Numbered from the stretch's first letter, positions 35,960 through 46,434 are shown. The stretch is DNA of 64,000 bases from CAWIVH01 sp963839475 (GCA_963839475.1 CAWIVH010000013.1:124001-188000), one strand, 5' to 3'. A program made the numbers and translations. The notes: generated by a model not told the origin, from the letters alone.

Positions 35960-38084
35960 ATGAATCTTCGAAGGACGATCCCATTCTGTGCCCCGGCCCT
36001 TGCCCTGCTATGCCTCGCCGTGCCGGCCTGGCCCCAGGCTAAGGTGGACGGGCGAAACATCCGCATCGAGTTCGACACTTCCCTCCACAGCCGCGTGGTG
36101 GCGAAGCTCGCGGGCAAAGATATTACGCTCGGTGCGTTCAACCCCTCCGAGACGATTACCGCCGGTGGAATCGAGGTGAAGGACTTCGCGTTTAAAAGCC
36201 GGAAAACGGAAAATGTGCGCGACAAACTGGGGGCCGGCCGCCGCGTGACCATTACTGGCGCCGCTCCGGGGCTTGCAGAAAGCCGTCGCCGTGACCGTCT
36301 ACGACGAATTTCCGCAGATGGCCTTCTATGATGTCTCCTACACCAATGCGGGCCAGGCGGATCTCGCCGTCAGCAGCTGGACCAACAACCGCTACTCCCT
36401 CACCCCGGACGCCGGTGCGGCCGATCCCGCGTTCTGGTCCTTTCAGGGCGGTTCCTATTCCAACCGGCCCAACTGGATCGTGCCCGTTAAGGCAGGCTTC
36501 AAACAGGAAAACTTCCAGGGTATGAACAGCACCGATTACGGCGGGGGCACCCCGGTTTCGGACGTGTGGCGGAGAGACGCCGGCCTCGGAGTCGGTCACA
36601 TCGAGATGGTCCCCAAGCTGGTCTCGCTTCCTGTGACCATGCCGGACGCCCAGGCGGCCACCGTCGCGGTGACCTTCAAGCAGGACCAGCCGCTCAAGCC
36701 GAAGGCGACGCTTAAAACCTTCCGTACCTTCGTGGCTGTCCACCAGGGTGATTATTTCAAGACCCTTCAGGATTACTCGCGCGCCATGGTGAAACAGGGC
36801 ATCCAGTTCAACCCGTCGCCGGAAATCGCGTTCGGCCCGATCTGGTGCGCCTGGGGATACGGGCGCGGCTTCACCATGAGCCAGATTTTCGGGGCGCTGC
36901 CGATCGTCCGGAAACTGGGCTTTACCTGGGTCACGCTTGATGACGGCTGGCAGACCTCCGAGGGCGACTGGTTCCTCGATCCCACCAAGTACCCCGCCGG
37001 CGACAAGGATATGCGCGCGTTCGTGGACGGCATCCACAAGGAGGGCTTCAAGGCACAGCTCTGGTGGGCGCCGCTGGCCATCGATCCCGGCACCAAAGCG
37101 ATGGAACAGCACCCCGAATGGCTGCTGAAGAACGCCGACGGATCGAACCAGAAGATCACCTACTGGAATTCGCTGTATGCCTGCCCGGCGGACCCGGCGG
37201 TGGTCGAGTTTTTCCGCCAGCAGGTCATCAAGTACATGAAGGACTGGGATTACGACGGTCTGAAGCTGGACGGCCAGTTCATGAACCAGGTGCCGCCCTG
37301 CTACAACCCGGCTCACAAGCACGCGCGGCCGGAGGATTCGGTGGAGCAGCTCCCTGCGTTCTTCAAGATGATCTACGACACGGCTCGGAGCATCAAGCCC
37401 GACGCGGTCGTCGAATACTGCCCCTGCGGTGACAACTTTTCTTATTTCATGCTGCCGCACATGAACATGAGCGTGGCCTCCGATCCGCGGGGTTCGATCC
37501 AGGTGCGCGGCAAGGGTAAGACCCTCAAAGCGCTGCACGGCGATAAGATCGCCTATTTCGGCGACCACGTGCGGCTGACACCCAACGGCGAGAGTTTCGC
37601 CGCAACGGTGGGGATCGGCGGCGTGCTGGGGACCAACTTCACCTGGCCCGTCGGTTCGCGCCCGGTACCCCCGCCGCGCCCCGGCGCCGCTCCCAAAAAG
37701 AGCGGAGGAGACACTTCGGGTGGCCAGGCGGTGGCCGGCCGGCCGGGCAACGAGCTGAATCCGGAACTCGAGAAGGTGTTTGGCAAGTGGATGGACATCT
37801 ACAAAGACAAGATGCTCCCGCACGCGGAGTACCTGGGCTCCCTGTACGATATCGGCTATGACCTGCCGGAGACGCATGCGCTGCGCAAAGGGCGGAACAT
37901 GTACTACTCCTTCTACGCCACGGAGTTCAACGGCAAGGTCGAGTTGCGCGGTCTCGGCAAAGGGAGCTACAAGGTCGTGGATTACGTGAATGGCAAGGAT
38001 TTCGGCTCTGTGCGAGGTCCCCTCGCCACCATCAACGCGGAGTTCAAGGATTACCTGCTGCTCGAAGTCAGGCCAGAAGATTAG
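35960..38084 (+). pseudogene. Secreted alpha-galactosidase-like (GH36/GH27 clan) enzyme, frameshifted at a G run
   Basis: Two frames together form one ~707-residue enzyme. The first (ATG 35960, signal peptide LALLCLAVPAWPQA) runs to ITGAAPGL. The second continues with QKAVAVTVYDEFPQMAFYDV to 38084. The join is at GGGG 36268-36271; removing one G restores a single frame. The barrel is well preserved: FTWVTLDDGWQTSEGDW, GFKAQLWWAP, the nucleophile segment DGLKLDGQF and an acid/base candidate in SVASDPRGS. It would release alpha-galactosyl or related residues outside the cytoplasm. With no other lesion visible, a base-call error or very recent mutation is likely. Confidence 0.8.
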
Positions 38085-38108
38085 CCCAACCGCTCCCATG
38101 TGGGATAT

Positions 38109-38171
38109 GGGGACGATGACTGGTTTTTCCACTCCACGTGATGCATTCCAGTTAAACCGGTCAGCGTCCCC
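38109..38171. repeat. Imperfect 18-base inverted repeat between convergent genes, GGGGAC type
   Basis: GGGGACGATGACTGGTTT at 38109-38126 pairs with AAACCGGTCAGCGTCCCC at 38154-38171 (16 of 18 positions). It could be a two-way terminator or a REP-like mobile palindrome; similar GGGGAC hairpins occur at 20283-20304 and 39110-39142. Confidence 0.6.
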
Positions 38172-38205
38172 GGTTTCTCTATGAACTCCGATCGCAAAGC
38201 GGAAC

Positions 38206-39060
38206 TCACCAGTATTTGAGAATAAGCGCCCGGTTTTTCTGCACCCCGACGACGGGATCCTCAGTCCCTTCATACTCGATCGACAAGGCGCCGGAGTAGT
38301 GTTGTGCCCGGAGAATCGCCAGGATGCGCGGGAAATCGAAAGCGCTTGCCTCCCCCCGGCCGTCGAACACATTGATCTTGACGTGGGTCGCGAAGGCATG
38401 TGGCGCTAGTTTCGTGATCTCGTCGTAGCGGATGTCGGGTGCAAAGTTGCTGATGTCTGTCAGAGCGCCGACCCATTTCGGGTCCGTCGCGGCGATGATC
38501 TTCAGGATGTTATCGGCGGATTTCGACACGCCGCCATGATTCTCGATGGAAATCCTGACTTTGAGCTCCCGGGCGAGCGGAACCAGTTCCCGGAATGCCG
38601 CGACGACTCGATCGACGCCGATCGTGTTGTCCGCGTTTTCCTGCTTGTCCGTCGCCCCGACATTGATGCGCACGAGTGGTGCACCCAGGCGGTGGGCAAT
38701 CCGGAGGCTCTCCTTGTCGTGTTCGATCTGCTGAGCGCGCTTTGCGGCGTCGGACTGGGCAAGGTTTCCATCGATCACAAAACAGGTCACCACGCGGTTC
38801 GCCTTTTTTACGGCCGCTTTTACCTGATCGACGTACTGGTTGTCCCGGCTCTTGAAGTACCTTTCATTGAAGGAGATGCCGCGGATGCCCTGTTCCCGGT
38901 AAAACGCGGGGATCGTCAGGGGGTCGAGCTTGCCGGCGGCGATCAGATCCCTGTAGCTGTACGTTTCACAGGAGAGGATGTTGCCGTTTCGCAGCTTTGG
39001 ATCGGCGGCGAATACGCTGAGACAGAAGAACAGGAGCACAATCGCGTTTTGTTTTTTCAT
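38206..39060 (-). CDS. Secreted sugar isomerase/epimerase-like TIM-barrel protein
   Basis: 284 residues with a signal peptide (NAIVLLFFCLSVFA). The xylose-isomerase-like barrel is clear: Glu in VRISIENHGGVS, Asp in VGALTDISNF, the HVKINVF strand with its His, and the late Glu in GALSIEYEGTEDP. Export of this fold is unusual outside Acidobacteriota, Planctomycetota and Bacteroidota, where it appears next to glycosidases. It lies just after the secreted alpha-galactosidase on the opposite strand. Substrate unknown. Confidence 0.8.
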   Translation of the reverse strand: MKKQNAIVLLFFCLSVFAADPKLRNGNILSCETYSYRDLIAAGKLDPLTIPAFYREQGIRGISFNERYFKSRDNQYVDQVKAAVKKANRVVTCFVIDGNLAQSDAAKRAQQIEHDKESLRIAHRLGAPLVRINVGATDKQENADNTIGVDRVVAAFRELVPLARELKVRISIENHGGVSKSADNILKIIAATDPKWVGALTDISNFAPDIRYDEITKLAPHAFATHVKINVFDGRGEASAFDFPRILAILRAQHYSGALSIEYEGTEDPVVGVQKNRALILKYW

Positions 39061-39109
39061 AGTGCTCCGTTATAGCCAATGAGGCGACGGAAAGCAACTG
39101 GAGGGAAAT

Positions 39110-39142
39110 GGGGACGCAACCCATTATCTGGTTGCCTGTCCG
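39110..39142. repeat. GGGGAC-type hairpin, REP-like
   Basis: A GGGGACGCAACC arm pairs imperfectly with GGTTGCCTGTCC across a short loop. It lies upstream of the secreted isomerase-like gene and shares its GGGGAC end with the palindromes at 20283-20304 and 38109-38171. The surrounding 39061-39410 holds no supported gene. Confidence 0.45.
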
Positions 39143-39410
39143 GGACCTCCCCGGTAGGATGACGTTCTACCACGAATGGCGAGAGCGGTTGCGCAGAAAA
39201 ACAGAGAAGTCAGGGATAGAGAACCTATCAGCCGCAGTGTATGGCTCTGTTCGTCAGGGTCTGTCGACATCGCCAGCGCTGAGTAGGTGGCTGGAATACC
39301 ATCGCTCGCTGGCTCGAAAAAGCAGACGCCTCTTGTGGTCGATTCAACCATCAACAAACAACTGGCATCACCGCCAACAGGCTGTTTTTCTGAGCAGGCG
39401 CCCTCCCTCG

Positions 39411-39447
39411 GAGAAAAGAAAAGGCAGAGCCGGTTATGGCTCTGCCT
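39411..39447 (-). terminator. Rho-independent terminator of the small secreted protein gene
   Basis: On the minus strand a perfect 10-base stem (AGGCAGAGCC / GGCTCTGCCT, 6-base loop, 39422-39447) is followed by a T-rich run (TTTCTTTTCT). It lies about 46 bases after the stop of the gene at 39494. Confidence 0.75.
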
Positions 39448-39493
39448 GGCGTAATCAACTTTTTTTGAGCTGCACTTCCAGAGTGAACTGACC

Positions 39494-39949
39494 CTACTTG
39501 AAGTTCATGGAGACGCCTTCCATGGGTGCATCATGAATCCCAGACGTCTCGTATATATCGCTGCCGCTGCCGTGTAGCGTAACGTCAAGAGCCAAAACAT
39601 GGGTACCCCTTTCAAGCGAACCTTTGGCCTGGAAGTTGGCATTCCCTTGCTTATTCGTTGTAATAGTTCCCAATAATTCACCGGTAACACCTTGATCCAC
39701 AAACAAATAGATGTCATAGGCGGTATTTGGCTCAACTTTCTTGAGCGAAACTACCATTTCAAGATTGTGGTTAGCAGAGGATGGGTTGTTAAAAATTACA
39801 AAGCCTCCACCTGGGGGTGCAGGGGACCGCTCTGGATAGTTGATCGGACACGGTATCAACTCAGATTTTTGAGCGGCGGCCCACAAGAACCCGGATACGA
39901 TCACTGCCACCGCCATACAAATCAGCATTGCCTTCAATATCTTCTTCAT
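39494..39949 (-). CDS. Small secreted hypothetical protein
   Basis: 151 residues; ATG with GGGAGG 7 bases upstream. Signal peptide MKKILKAMLICMAVAVIVSG followed by a ~120-residue beta-rich domain (LEMVVSLKKVEPNTAYDIYL, GELLGTITTNKQGNANFQAK, GTHVLALDVTLHGSG). The strand pattern is like small extracellular Ig/C2-like domains seen in exported bacterial proteins. No family name is recognised. Monocistronic, with its own terminator. Confidence 0.7.
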   Translation of the reverse strand: MKKILKAMLICMAVAVIVSGFLWAAAQKSELIPCPINYPERSPAPPGGGFVIFNNPSSANHNLEMVVSLKKVEPNTAYDIYLFVDQGVTGELLGTITTNKQGNANFQAKGSLERGTHVLALDVTLHGSGSDIYETSGIHDAPMEGVSMNFK

Positions 39950-40734
39950 TGCCTGCCTCCCATTTGTTTATTGTTTTCCGAATTCAAAGAAATTATGGAA
40001 GTGAGGAGTGCATTGAGCCTCTGCAACGGCCCCTCCGCTTCCGGCACCCATCTGCTGAAAACGAGCATTTACGTGACTGATCGCCGAAGCCTGTTATGGA
40101 GGGGACCGATAACAGGAATATTATAAACTCCTTGCAATCAGGAAGGAAACAGTTTTGATCTTTATTGAGTTGTCCCTCTTCAAGCGCTCCGCCAGGGAGG
40201 ATAGCTGCGAGAAAAAATAACCTTCCACACATGCGAAGCAAGAGGGGGCCTATCGATGGCGCCCGGAAGCATGGGATTGAAAGCGCAAGGTGCAGCTCAT
40301 TGATCCCAGGATTCCTCCTGCCGGTTTTCAGTCTTTCATGTCCTGTTCTAATTCGACCGTTTAGGTTCCTGCGTCGGGGTGAACATAAAATCGTTCGGGG
40401 GAGCCCCCGGAGGAGAGTTGTTATGGATGTGATACCATCAACGGTCAGTCCTATTGGAGGAGGGATTCCTGATTCCAGTATGACGTGAAAATCCGACCGT
40501 TCGCTGCGCCGATCTTTGCGGCCGGCCTGGTTGTTCCATTTTTCAATCCATCATTGGGCGGCAAATTCAAGCGGTTAACGCGGGTGCGAAGGGGGAAAGC
40601 CCGAATGCCGACATGGATGTTCCTGGGTACCCCACGCCATTTCCCGGCCCCGCTGCCCCTTTTTCATCTTCAAGTCGCACTTGTGTGTTATTTTCATTGC
40701 GTTTATCGAGGTCCGTCCCCAATGGAGGAAAGTT
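39950..40734. other. Intergenic with possible small relic
   Basis: 785 bases. A 21-codon frame (40423-40488) has a strong GGAGGAG site, and a GTG-started stretch from 40485 begins KIRPFAAPIFAAGLVVPFF and then seems to shift frame into PNADMDVPGYPTPFPGPAA. This may be a decayed small secreted protein. A GGGGACG motif (minus strand, 40714-40720) lies just before the deacetylase ribosome site. Confidence 0.35.
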
Positions 40735-41634
40735 ATGCGTAGGTTGATACTTTGTCTGGTTCTGATTTGCATGGTATTTGGGCTGGCTGCAAATTTCGCT
40801 GCTGGCCAGGATAAAAAAATAAATGTAATCATCTTCGGGGCGCACCCCGACGACGCCGATGGACGTGCGGGAGGAGTGGCGGCTAAGTGGGCCGCTCTTG
40901 GCCACAAGGTGCAGCTGGTTTCCGTGACCAACGGTGACGCCGGCCATCAGAGCGAAGGCGGCGGAGCGCTTGCGATGCGGCGGAGAGCGGAAGCCGCTGA
41001 GTGTGGCCGCAGGCTGGGGGTTGAGTACATCACGCTCGATAACCATGACGGCGAGCTCCTGCCGACCCTGGAGGTCAGGCAGCAGATTATCCGCTTGATC
41101 CGCAAATGGAACGCCGACCTCGTCATCGGGCCGCGCCCGAATGATTACCACCCGGACCATCGCTATACCGGCGTGCTCCTGCAGGATGCCGCCTACATGG
41201 TTACCGTGCCGAACATCTGCCCCGATACGCCCTCACTGCGCAAGAATCCCGTTTTCATGTACAGCCAGGATGGATTCCAGAAGCCAGCTCCATTTACCCC
41301 TGACGTGGCGGTCTCGATCGACGACGTAGCCGAGAAGAAATTGGATGCTTCCGACGCTCACGTCTCTCAAATGTACGAATGGTTGGCCTGGCATGCCGGC
41401 CGACTTGAAAGCGTTCCAAAAGATCCGGCTGCGAGGAAAGAGTGGCTTCGAAAGAGCCGCAGCCGCGGAAGGGTGAGCCCGGCTGTGCTCGCATCGCTGG
41501 AAAAGCGGTACGGCAAGGACACGGCGGCGAGCGTCAAGTTCGTGGAGGCTTTCGAGCTTTGTGAATATGGCAGCCGGCCGGATGAGCAGGAGATCCGCCG
41601 GCTATTCCCATTCTTCCCGGCGCAGTCGAAATAG
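40735..41634 (+). CDS. Secreted PIG-L family deacetylase (LmbE-like)
   Basis: 299 residues from the ATG at 40735, preceded by GGAGGAAAG and starting a signal peptide (MRRLILCLVLICMVFGLAAN). The zinc site of the family is complete: GAHPDDAD (residues 35-42) and YHPDHRYTG (His139, His142). The family removes N-acetyl groups from GlcNAc-type sugars, as in MshB, BshB and LmbE. Export implies an extracellular glycan or cell-wall substrate. It stands alone on the plus strand. Confidence 0.88.
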   Translation: MRRLILCLVLICMVFGLAANFAAGQDKKINVIIFGAHPDDADGRAGGVAAKWAALGHKVQLVSVTNGDAGHQSEGGGALAMRRRAEAAECGRRLGVEYITLDNHDGELLPTLEVRQQIIRLIRKWNADLVIGPRPNDYHPDHRYTGVLLQDAAYMVTVPNICPDTPSLRKNPVFMYSQDGFQKPAPFTPDVAVSIDDVAEKKLDASDAHVSQMYEWLAWHAGRLESVPKDPAARKEWLRKSRSRGRVSPAVLASLEKRYGKDTAASVKFVEAFELCEYGSRPDEQEIRRLFPFFPAQSK

Positions 41635-42201
41635 TCTGCTCCGTGATGCCGATTGCTCCCCGGATCAGGTCCGTATTGGGGTCCGGGGGGCAGGAAACCT
41701 CGATCGTCGTTAAGCCTTATGGGTAGTCCGATAACATGGGAGAGGGTTTGCCCTGTGTCGGGTGCTGTTTGCATGGTGCACTCCAATAGGAAAGAGTATC
41801 TCCGAATTCGAAAAAACTTGGCAGACCCGCTGCGGTGCAACGCGGTCTGCAGGAATCTGTAGGCTTCAGAAATCCGGGCCAAAACCGTAGCAGTGGATAT
41901 CCGAATATAGGCGGTGATTGGGTGCGAAGCCCGGTTCTCCGCGTTCGGTGTCGGGAACATTCCTCCCGATCTGGAGCATACGATTTTCGTCCAGATTCGC
42001 TGAGATCCGCCAAATGTATTCGCCGAGTTCCAGGTTCCATGAACAACAGCAGGAAATAGTCGATAGCCTTGTGATGGCTATTATGTATCCAGCCGCGATT
42101 GCCCTTTTATGGTAAAAGAGAACGCATGCGGGTGTGGCGATCCCGCAGCAAAACATGAGCACGACGTACTGATTGTTGTTTTTCAGAATCGCGGACTCTG
42201 A
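41635..42201. other. Intergenic, nothing recognised
   Basis: 567 bases between the deacetylase and the CHAT gene. Open frames on both strands are short and unlike any family I know. It should contain the promoter for the CHAT-sigma operon, but no copy of the repeated element found near 46450 is visible here. Confidence 0.4.
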
Positions 42202-45200
42202 ATGTTTGTACCATTGTTGTCGTTCCTGATTGGCATGGTCGGCCTGTCCTTCCCGGGCTTGTTCGCCGGGGATATGCATTTGCCGGCGGCGCAGCAAGAC
42301 GACTACGAACGGCCCTTCGTTGAAGTTGCTGAAATCACTTTCGGCGAGCAGGTTGAGCGTTCGTTGCCGGGTTCGGAACATCACCTATTCAGGATACGGC
42401 TCCTCCCTGGGCAGATTTTGCGAGCCGGTCTGGCACAGGATGGTGCGGACCTTGCGGTTACTGTTGCAGGGCCTGATGGAAGACACATCGGGCGTTATGA
42501 CTGCAACGGCACTTGGTTTGGGATCGAGCCCATCGATCTGACAGCTCGCCTTGAAGGATCCTACCTTGTGACCATTGAGCACAGCCGCAAGTGTGCCCGG
42601 GCAGGCAGATACCGGTTGTCGGTAATGGAATCCAATCAATCTGCCGCCGGTGATGAAAACAGAGCAGCTGCGGAAGATACTGCTTCACGCGCAAAACTGG
42701 CGGCTTCACTCCAGACTTCGCAATCCGGCTCTGATGCTGTGGACCTGTATCGCCGTGCGGCCGATCTCTGGCGCAACCTTGGGGAGGGCGACCATGAAGC
42801 CCTGATGCTGCACAATGCCGGTCAGTTGCTCAATCTGAAAGGAGAAGGTACACAAGCCCTGGAATTTTTTAACCAGGCCCACGAATTATGGCTGAAATCA
42901 GGCAACCATCGCGGGCAAGCTTATGCTCTCAACGCCATGGGGATGATGTGGGACAGCCAGGGGGAAAAGGAAAAGGCTGAAACACAATACCGGAAAGCGC
43001 TATCCATTTGGCTGGAGGAGGGGGACCGGCGCGGGGAGGCGGAGAGTCTGAACAATCTGGGATTTGTTCTTGATTCGACTGGCAAGTGGAAAGAAGCGCT
43101 CGACTGTTATCAGAAGGCATTTACGTACTTTCAGGAAACGGCTACCTGTGCGGAAGAGGCGATTGCACTCATCAATATCGGAGGTGTTCACGACAATCGT
43201 GGCGAAAAGGAGAAGGCCCTGGAATTTTTCGCCCGCGCGCTTCCCATGACTCGCCTCGCAGGTGATCGCCGGAATGAAGCCACTGCACTGGAAAGCATGG
43301 GTGGGATTTACGATAACTGCGGCTATGAAAAAGAAGCCCTCGATCATCTGTCGGCGGCTCTGGCAATCCACCACGACATGAACAACCTGAAAAGCGAAGC
43401 CGACACGGTGGCTCGGATCGGCATGGTTTACGATGATTTGGGCCAGTCGGAGCGTGCCGTGGAGTTCTACCAGCGCAGCCTCGATCTGTCGCGGCTTGCG
43501 AAAGACCAGTTCGGCGAATGCGGGGCTCTCAACAACCTGGGATTCGCCTACGAGTTCCTCGAGGACAAGCCAAAGGCTGCCCGCTTCTATTCCGAAGCCC
43601 TGGACCTGGGCCGCCGGACCAATGATTTGTTCTGTTTGGCGTATGCGACGGACAACCTGGCCCACATCTGTTTTCTTCAGGGCGACAAGGAGAGAGCGAG
43701 AGAACTACACGGCCGTGCCATCGAGATGAGCCGATCACTCAACCACCCTCGATTGGAAGCCATCGCGACAGGCAATCTGGCAACCCTCCATTCTGAATCG
43801 AATGACCTGGAAGGCGCTCTCCGGCTCAACGGGCGGACGGCGGAAATAATCCGCAAAATCGGCGATCCCAAAATGGAAGCTCAAAACCAGCTGAACACGG
43901 CTCGTGTATTACGGAAGCTGGGCCGTCTTCAGGAAGCGCTGGAAAAGATCGAGTCCGCGCTGCAGATTGTGGAACGGCTGCGGCGCACCATCCCTACGCG
44001 TGGGCTGCGCACCTCTTTTTCCGCCAGCTTTCAGAAATATTATCGCTTTTATATTGACGTGTTGATGACGCTCCACGATCAAAACCAAGCACAAGGGTAT
44101 TCAGCCAGAGCTTTTGAAGCGGCCGAGCGAAACCGGGCTCGCACCCTCGCCGAAATGCTCGGCGAACATCGTTACGATATTCGCCGGGGAATCGAGCCGG
44201 ATTTGCTCATGCAAGAGCGCGAGCTGCAACGCAAAATAAACTTCAAGGCACGAAGCCAAACCCCTGAGGGAAAGAAAGATCTGGAACGTCTGCTTTTGGA
44301 ATTCGACGAGGTGGAGGCGCGCATTAAGGTCTCCAACCCGAATTACTCCGCCTTGACCCAACCGCAGCCGTTGCCGCTCTCCGTAATACAGCAACAGGTT
44401 CTCGACAAAGACACTTTGCTGCTCGAGTATTCGATGGGCGATGAGCGCAGCTATTTGTGGGCGATTTCGTCGAGCGAACTCCGGAGCTATTCCTTGCCGG
44501 GGAGATCGGCTCTTGAATCTTCGGCGATGAAGCTTCGCGAAGTGATCCAAAAGCCCTCGCTGGTTCCCCAAAAGCAGGATACAGCTTCTTTGCGCACTGA
44601 GGTTGAAGCACTGGGTCGTTCTCTTTTAGGCCCGGCCCTGGCGATGCTGCCGGGTAAACGATTGCTGATCGTCGCCGACGGGGCACTCCAACTGCTGCCA
44701 TTTTCCGTCCTTCAATCCCCTCAGGCCAAGACCGTTCCAGCCGGCACACACCCGCTGATCCTGGACCACGAAATTGTGTTTCTTCCCTCTGTTTCTATCA
44801 TGCCGGTCCTGCGAAGGAATGTCGCGGAACATAGCAAGAGAACCACGAGGCTAGTGGTGCTGGCGGACCCGGTTTACGAGGGGGAAGATCCCAGAGTCCA
44901 GAAAGGCGTCCAAGCCGGAGTCGCGATGAACCCCCGGGAAGCTAAATCAGTCAAACCGGCGATCAGCGCTTCAAATCGATCCACACAGGCATCGGTCCTT
45001 TTGCCCGATGAGAGCCGCGCGGACGGAACTTTCCATCGCCTGCCCTACTCGCGGCAAGAAGGGGAGGCAATCTCGGCACTTCTGCCGCCTGCCCGCATCC
45101 GGAGTGCTTTCGATTTCTCGGCAAGCCGCGCCACACTCACTGGCAAAGATTTGGCGCGCTACACCCACCTGCATATTGCATCGCACGCTGTCGCGGATGG

Positions 45201-45612
45201 CCGCAACGCCGAGCTCTCCGGGGTAGTGCTTTCGCTGGTGGATCGCCGCGGAAGGCCCGACGATGGTTTCGTGCGCCTGCACGAAATCTACAACCTCGAC
45301 TTGCCAGCCGAGCTTGTCGTGCTCAGCGCCTGCCAAACGGCTTTGGGCAAAGACATTCCCGGGGAAGGGCTGGTCGGCCTGACCCGGGGATTCATGTACG
45401 CAGGGGCGGCTCGCGTGGTCGCCAGCCTTTGGAATGTCGAGGATCTCGCAACTGCCGAGCTGATGAAGGAGTTCTATGCTGCGATGTTCGGACCTGCGCG
45501 GATGGAGCCGGCGGCAGCTTTGAGAAAAGCCCAGTCTGCAATGCTGGCAAGCCCGCGCTGGCACGATGCTTACTATTGGGCTGGATTTGTGATTCAAGGT
45601 GAATGGAGGTGA
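42202..45612 (+). CDS. Exported TPR-CHAT (caspase-like) protein
   Basis: 1136 residues. A signal-like N-terminus is followed by a PPC-type beta domain (~35-150), about ten tetratricopeptide repeats (~170-620, e.g. QALEFFNQAHELWLKSGNHR) and a linker helix. A C-terminal CHAT domain (~820-1136) carries His995 in HIASHA and Cys1044 in VLSACQTALG, the clan CD catalytic pair. The ending YWAGFVIQGEW is typical. CHAT proteases with TPRs are known in craspase and other defence or signalling systems. Here the partner is the sigma factor 9 bases downstream, suggesting proteolytic or signalling control of transcription. Confidence 0.88.
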   Translation: MFVPLLSFLIGMVGLSFPGLFAGDMHLPAAQQDDYERPFVEVAEITFGEQVERSLPGSEHHLFRIRLLPGQILRAGLAQDGADLAVTVAGPDGRHIGRYDCNGTWFGIEPIDLTARLEGSYLVTIEHSRKCARAGRYRLSVMESNQSAAGDENRAAAEDTASRAKLAASLQTSQSGSDAVDLYRRAADLWRNLGEGDHEALMLHNAGQLLNLKGEGTQALEFFNQAHELWLKSGNHRGQAYALNAMGMMWDSQGEKEKAETQYRKALSIWLEEGDRRGEAESLNNLGFVLDSTGKWKEALDCYQKAFTYFQETATCAEEAIALINIGGVHDNRGEKEKALEFFARALPMTRLAGDRRNEATALESMGGIYDNCGYEKEALDHLSAALAIHHDMNNLKSEADTVARIGMVYDDLGQSERAVEFYQRSLDLSRLAKDQFGECGALNNLGFAYEFLEDKPKAARFYSEALDLGRRTNDLFCLAYATDNLAHICFLQGDKERARELHGRAIEMSRSLNHPRLEAIATGNLATLHSESNDLEGALRLNGRTAEIIRKIGDPKMEAQNQLNTARVLRKLGRLQEALEKIESALQIVERLRRTIPTRGLRTSFSASFQKYYRFYIDVLMTLHDQNQAQGYSARAFEAAERNRARTLAEMLGEHRYDIRRGIEPDLLMQERELQRKINFKARSQTPEGKKDLERLLLEFDEVEARIKVSNPNYSALTQPQPLPLSVIQQQVLDKDTLLLEYSMGDERSYLWAISSSELRSYSLPGRSALESSAMKLREVIQKPSLVPQKQDTASLRTEVEALGRSLLGPALAMLPGKRLLIVADGALQLLPFSVLQSPQAKTVPAGTHPLILDHEIVFLPSVSIMPVLRRNVAEHSKRTTRLVVLADPVYEGEDPRVQKGVQAGVAMNPREAKSVKPAISASNRSTQASVLLPDESRADGTFHRLPYSRQEGEAISALLPPARIRSAFDFSASRATLTGKDLARYTHLHIASHAVADGRNAELSGVVLSLVDRRGRPDDGFVRLHEIYNLDLPAELVVLSACQTALGKDIPGEGLVGLTRGFMYAGAARVVASLWNVEDLATAELMKEFYAAMFGPARMEPAAALRKAQSAMLASPRWHDAYYWAGFVIQGEWR

Positions 45613-45621
45613 AATAATCAG

Positions 45622-46434
45622 GTGTTCGAGGCTGCCCGGTTAGCGGAACTGAACAAAGCGCTTTCCTTGCTTGCCGCGCCGAATAACGCCTCCAGCTCAA
45701 TTCCAGTTGCCGATGAAGATTGCGAAGCTATTGTCCACGCCCACTTCGTCGAATTCTTTGCACAAAAGGGGGACCTCAATCCGCCCGAAGCGGCAGCCAA
45801 AGCCATCGAGCATCGCCTAAAACAGCTGCGTCACGCAGGGACCGAAGAGAGCTGCCCAGCACCCGAACTCGTTGCGTTTCTTCAAAAGTTCTCAGAGCGA
45901 CGCCGGTGTAACCAGGAGTTCAAGCGGATTTTCGCTCTTTCCCCTTCCGAATATGATCACGAGGCGAACGAGGCATGGAAGCAACTTCGGGAACGGCTGG
46001 TATGGTTTCTGAGACATAGAAGGTGCCCGGATCCCGAAGAAGGCGCCGACGAGGCCATGCTCATAATGGTGCAATACCAACGGGAGGGGAAAGAAATCGA
46101 AGATCTGACGGCATATGTGTATCAAGTCGCTCTGAATGTCGCCAGGCGTCAGGTCCGATTGCAGCCGGAGCCTGCATTCTCACCGGCATCCCTTCCACCG
46201 GATCAGGATCGCGCGCTGATGGAGATTGAACTCCAACGTATGATCGGCAAAGCGCTGAGCGGAATCAATGAAAAGGACCGCAACCTTCTCATAAATCATG
46301 ATGTTCTTGGGACGAGGCTGGGCGACCTGGCAGGCATTCACAAGACGACCCGGCTGGGTTTGGCTATGAGGTTGCACAGAATAAGGAAACAGGTGCGTGA
46401 ACGATGCGAACGTCTGGGTATCGGCCCCAGGTAA
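45622..46434 (+). CDS. Divergent ECF-like RNA polymerase sigma factor
   Basis: 270 residues, GTG start with GGAGGTGA about 11 bases upstream. An unusual ~110-residue N-terminal extension precedes a sigma region 2-like segment (WKQLRERLVWFLRHRRCPDP, EEGADEAMLIMVQYQ, AYVYQVALNVARRQVR). A degenerate region 4 helix-turn-helix follows (INEKDRNLLINHDVLGTRLG, LAGIHKTTRLGLAMRLHRIR). Encoded between a CHAT protein and a membrane protein with anti-sigma layout. Region 4 is weakly conserved, so DNA preference cannot be predicted. Confidence 0.72.
   Translation: MFEAARLAELNKALSLLAAPNNASSSIPVADEDCEAIVHAHFVEFFAQKGDLNPPEAAAKAIEHRLKQLRHAGTEESCPAPELVAFLQKFSERRRCNQEFKRIFALSPSEYDHEANEAWKQLRERLVWFLRHRRCPDPEEGADEAMLIMVQYQREGKEIEDLTAYVYQVALNVARRQVRLQPEPAFSPASLPPDQDRALMEIELQRMIGKALSGINEKDRNLLINHDVLGTRLGDLAGIHKTTRLGLAMRLHRIRKQVRERCERLGIGPR

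Noticed and set aside
39108..39491. 127-codon plus-strand frame in the region upstream of the isomerase-like gene
   Set aside because: It crosses a REP-like hairpin and a terminator of the opposite strand, and its composition is unlike a protein.
40423..40488. 21-codon frame with strong GGAGGAG site, possible leader peptide
   Set aside because: No run of regulatory codons or attenuator hairpin was seen; it is mentioned only in the gap description.
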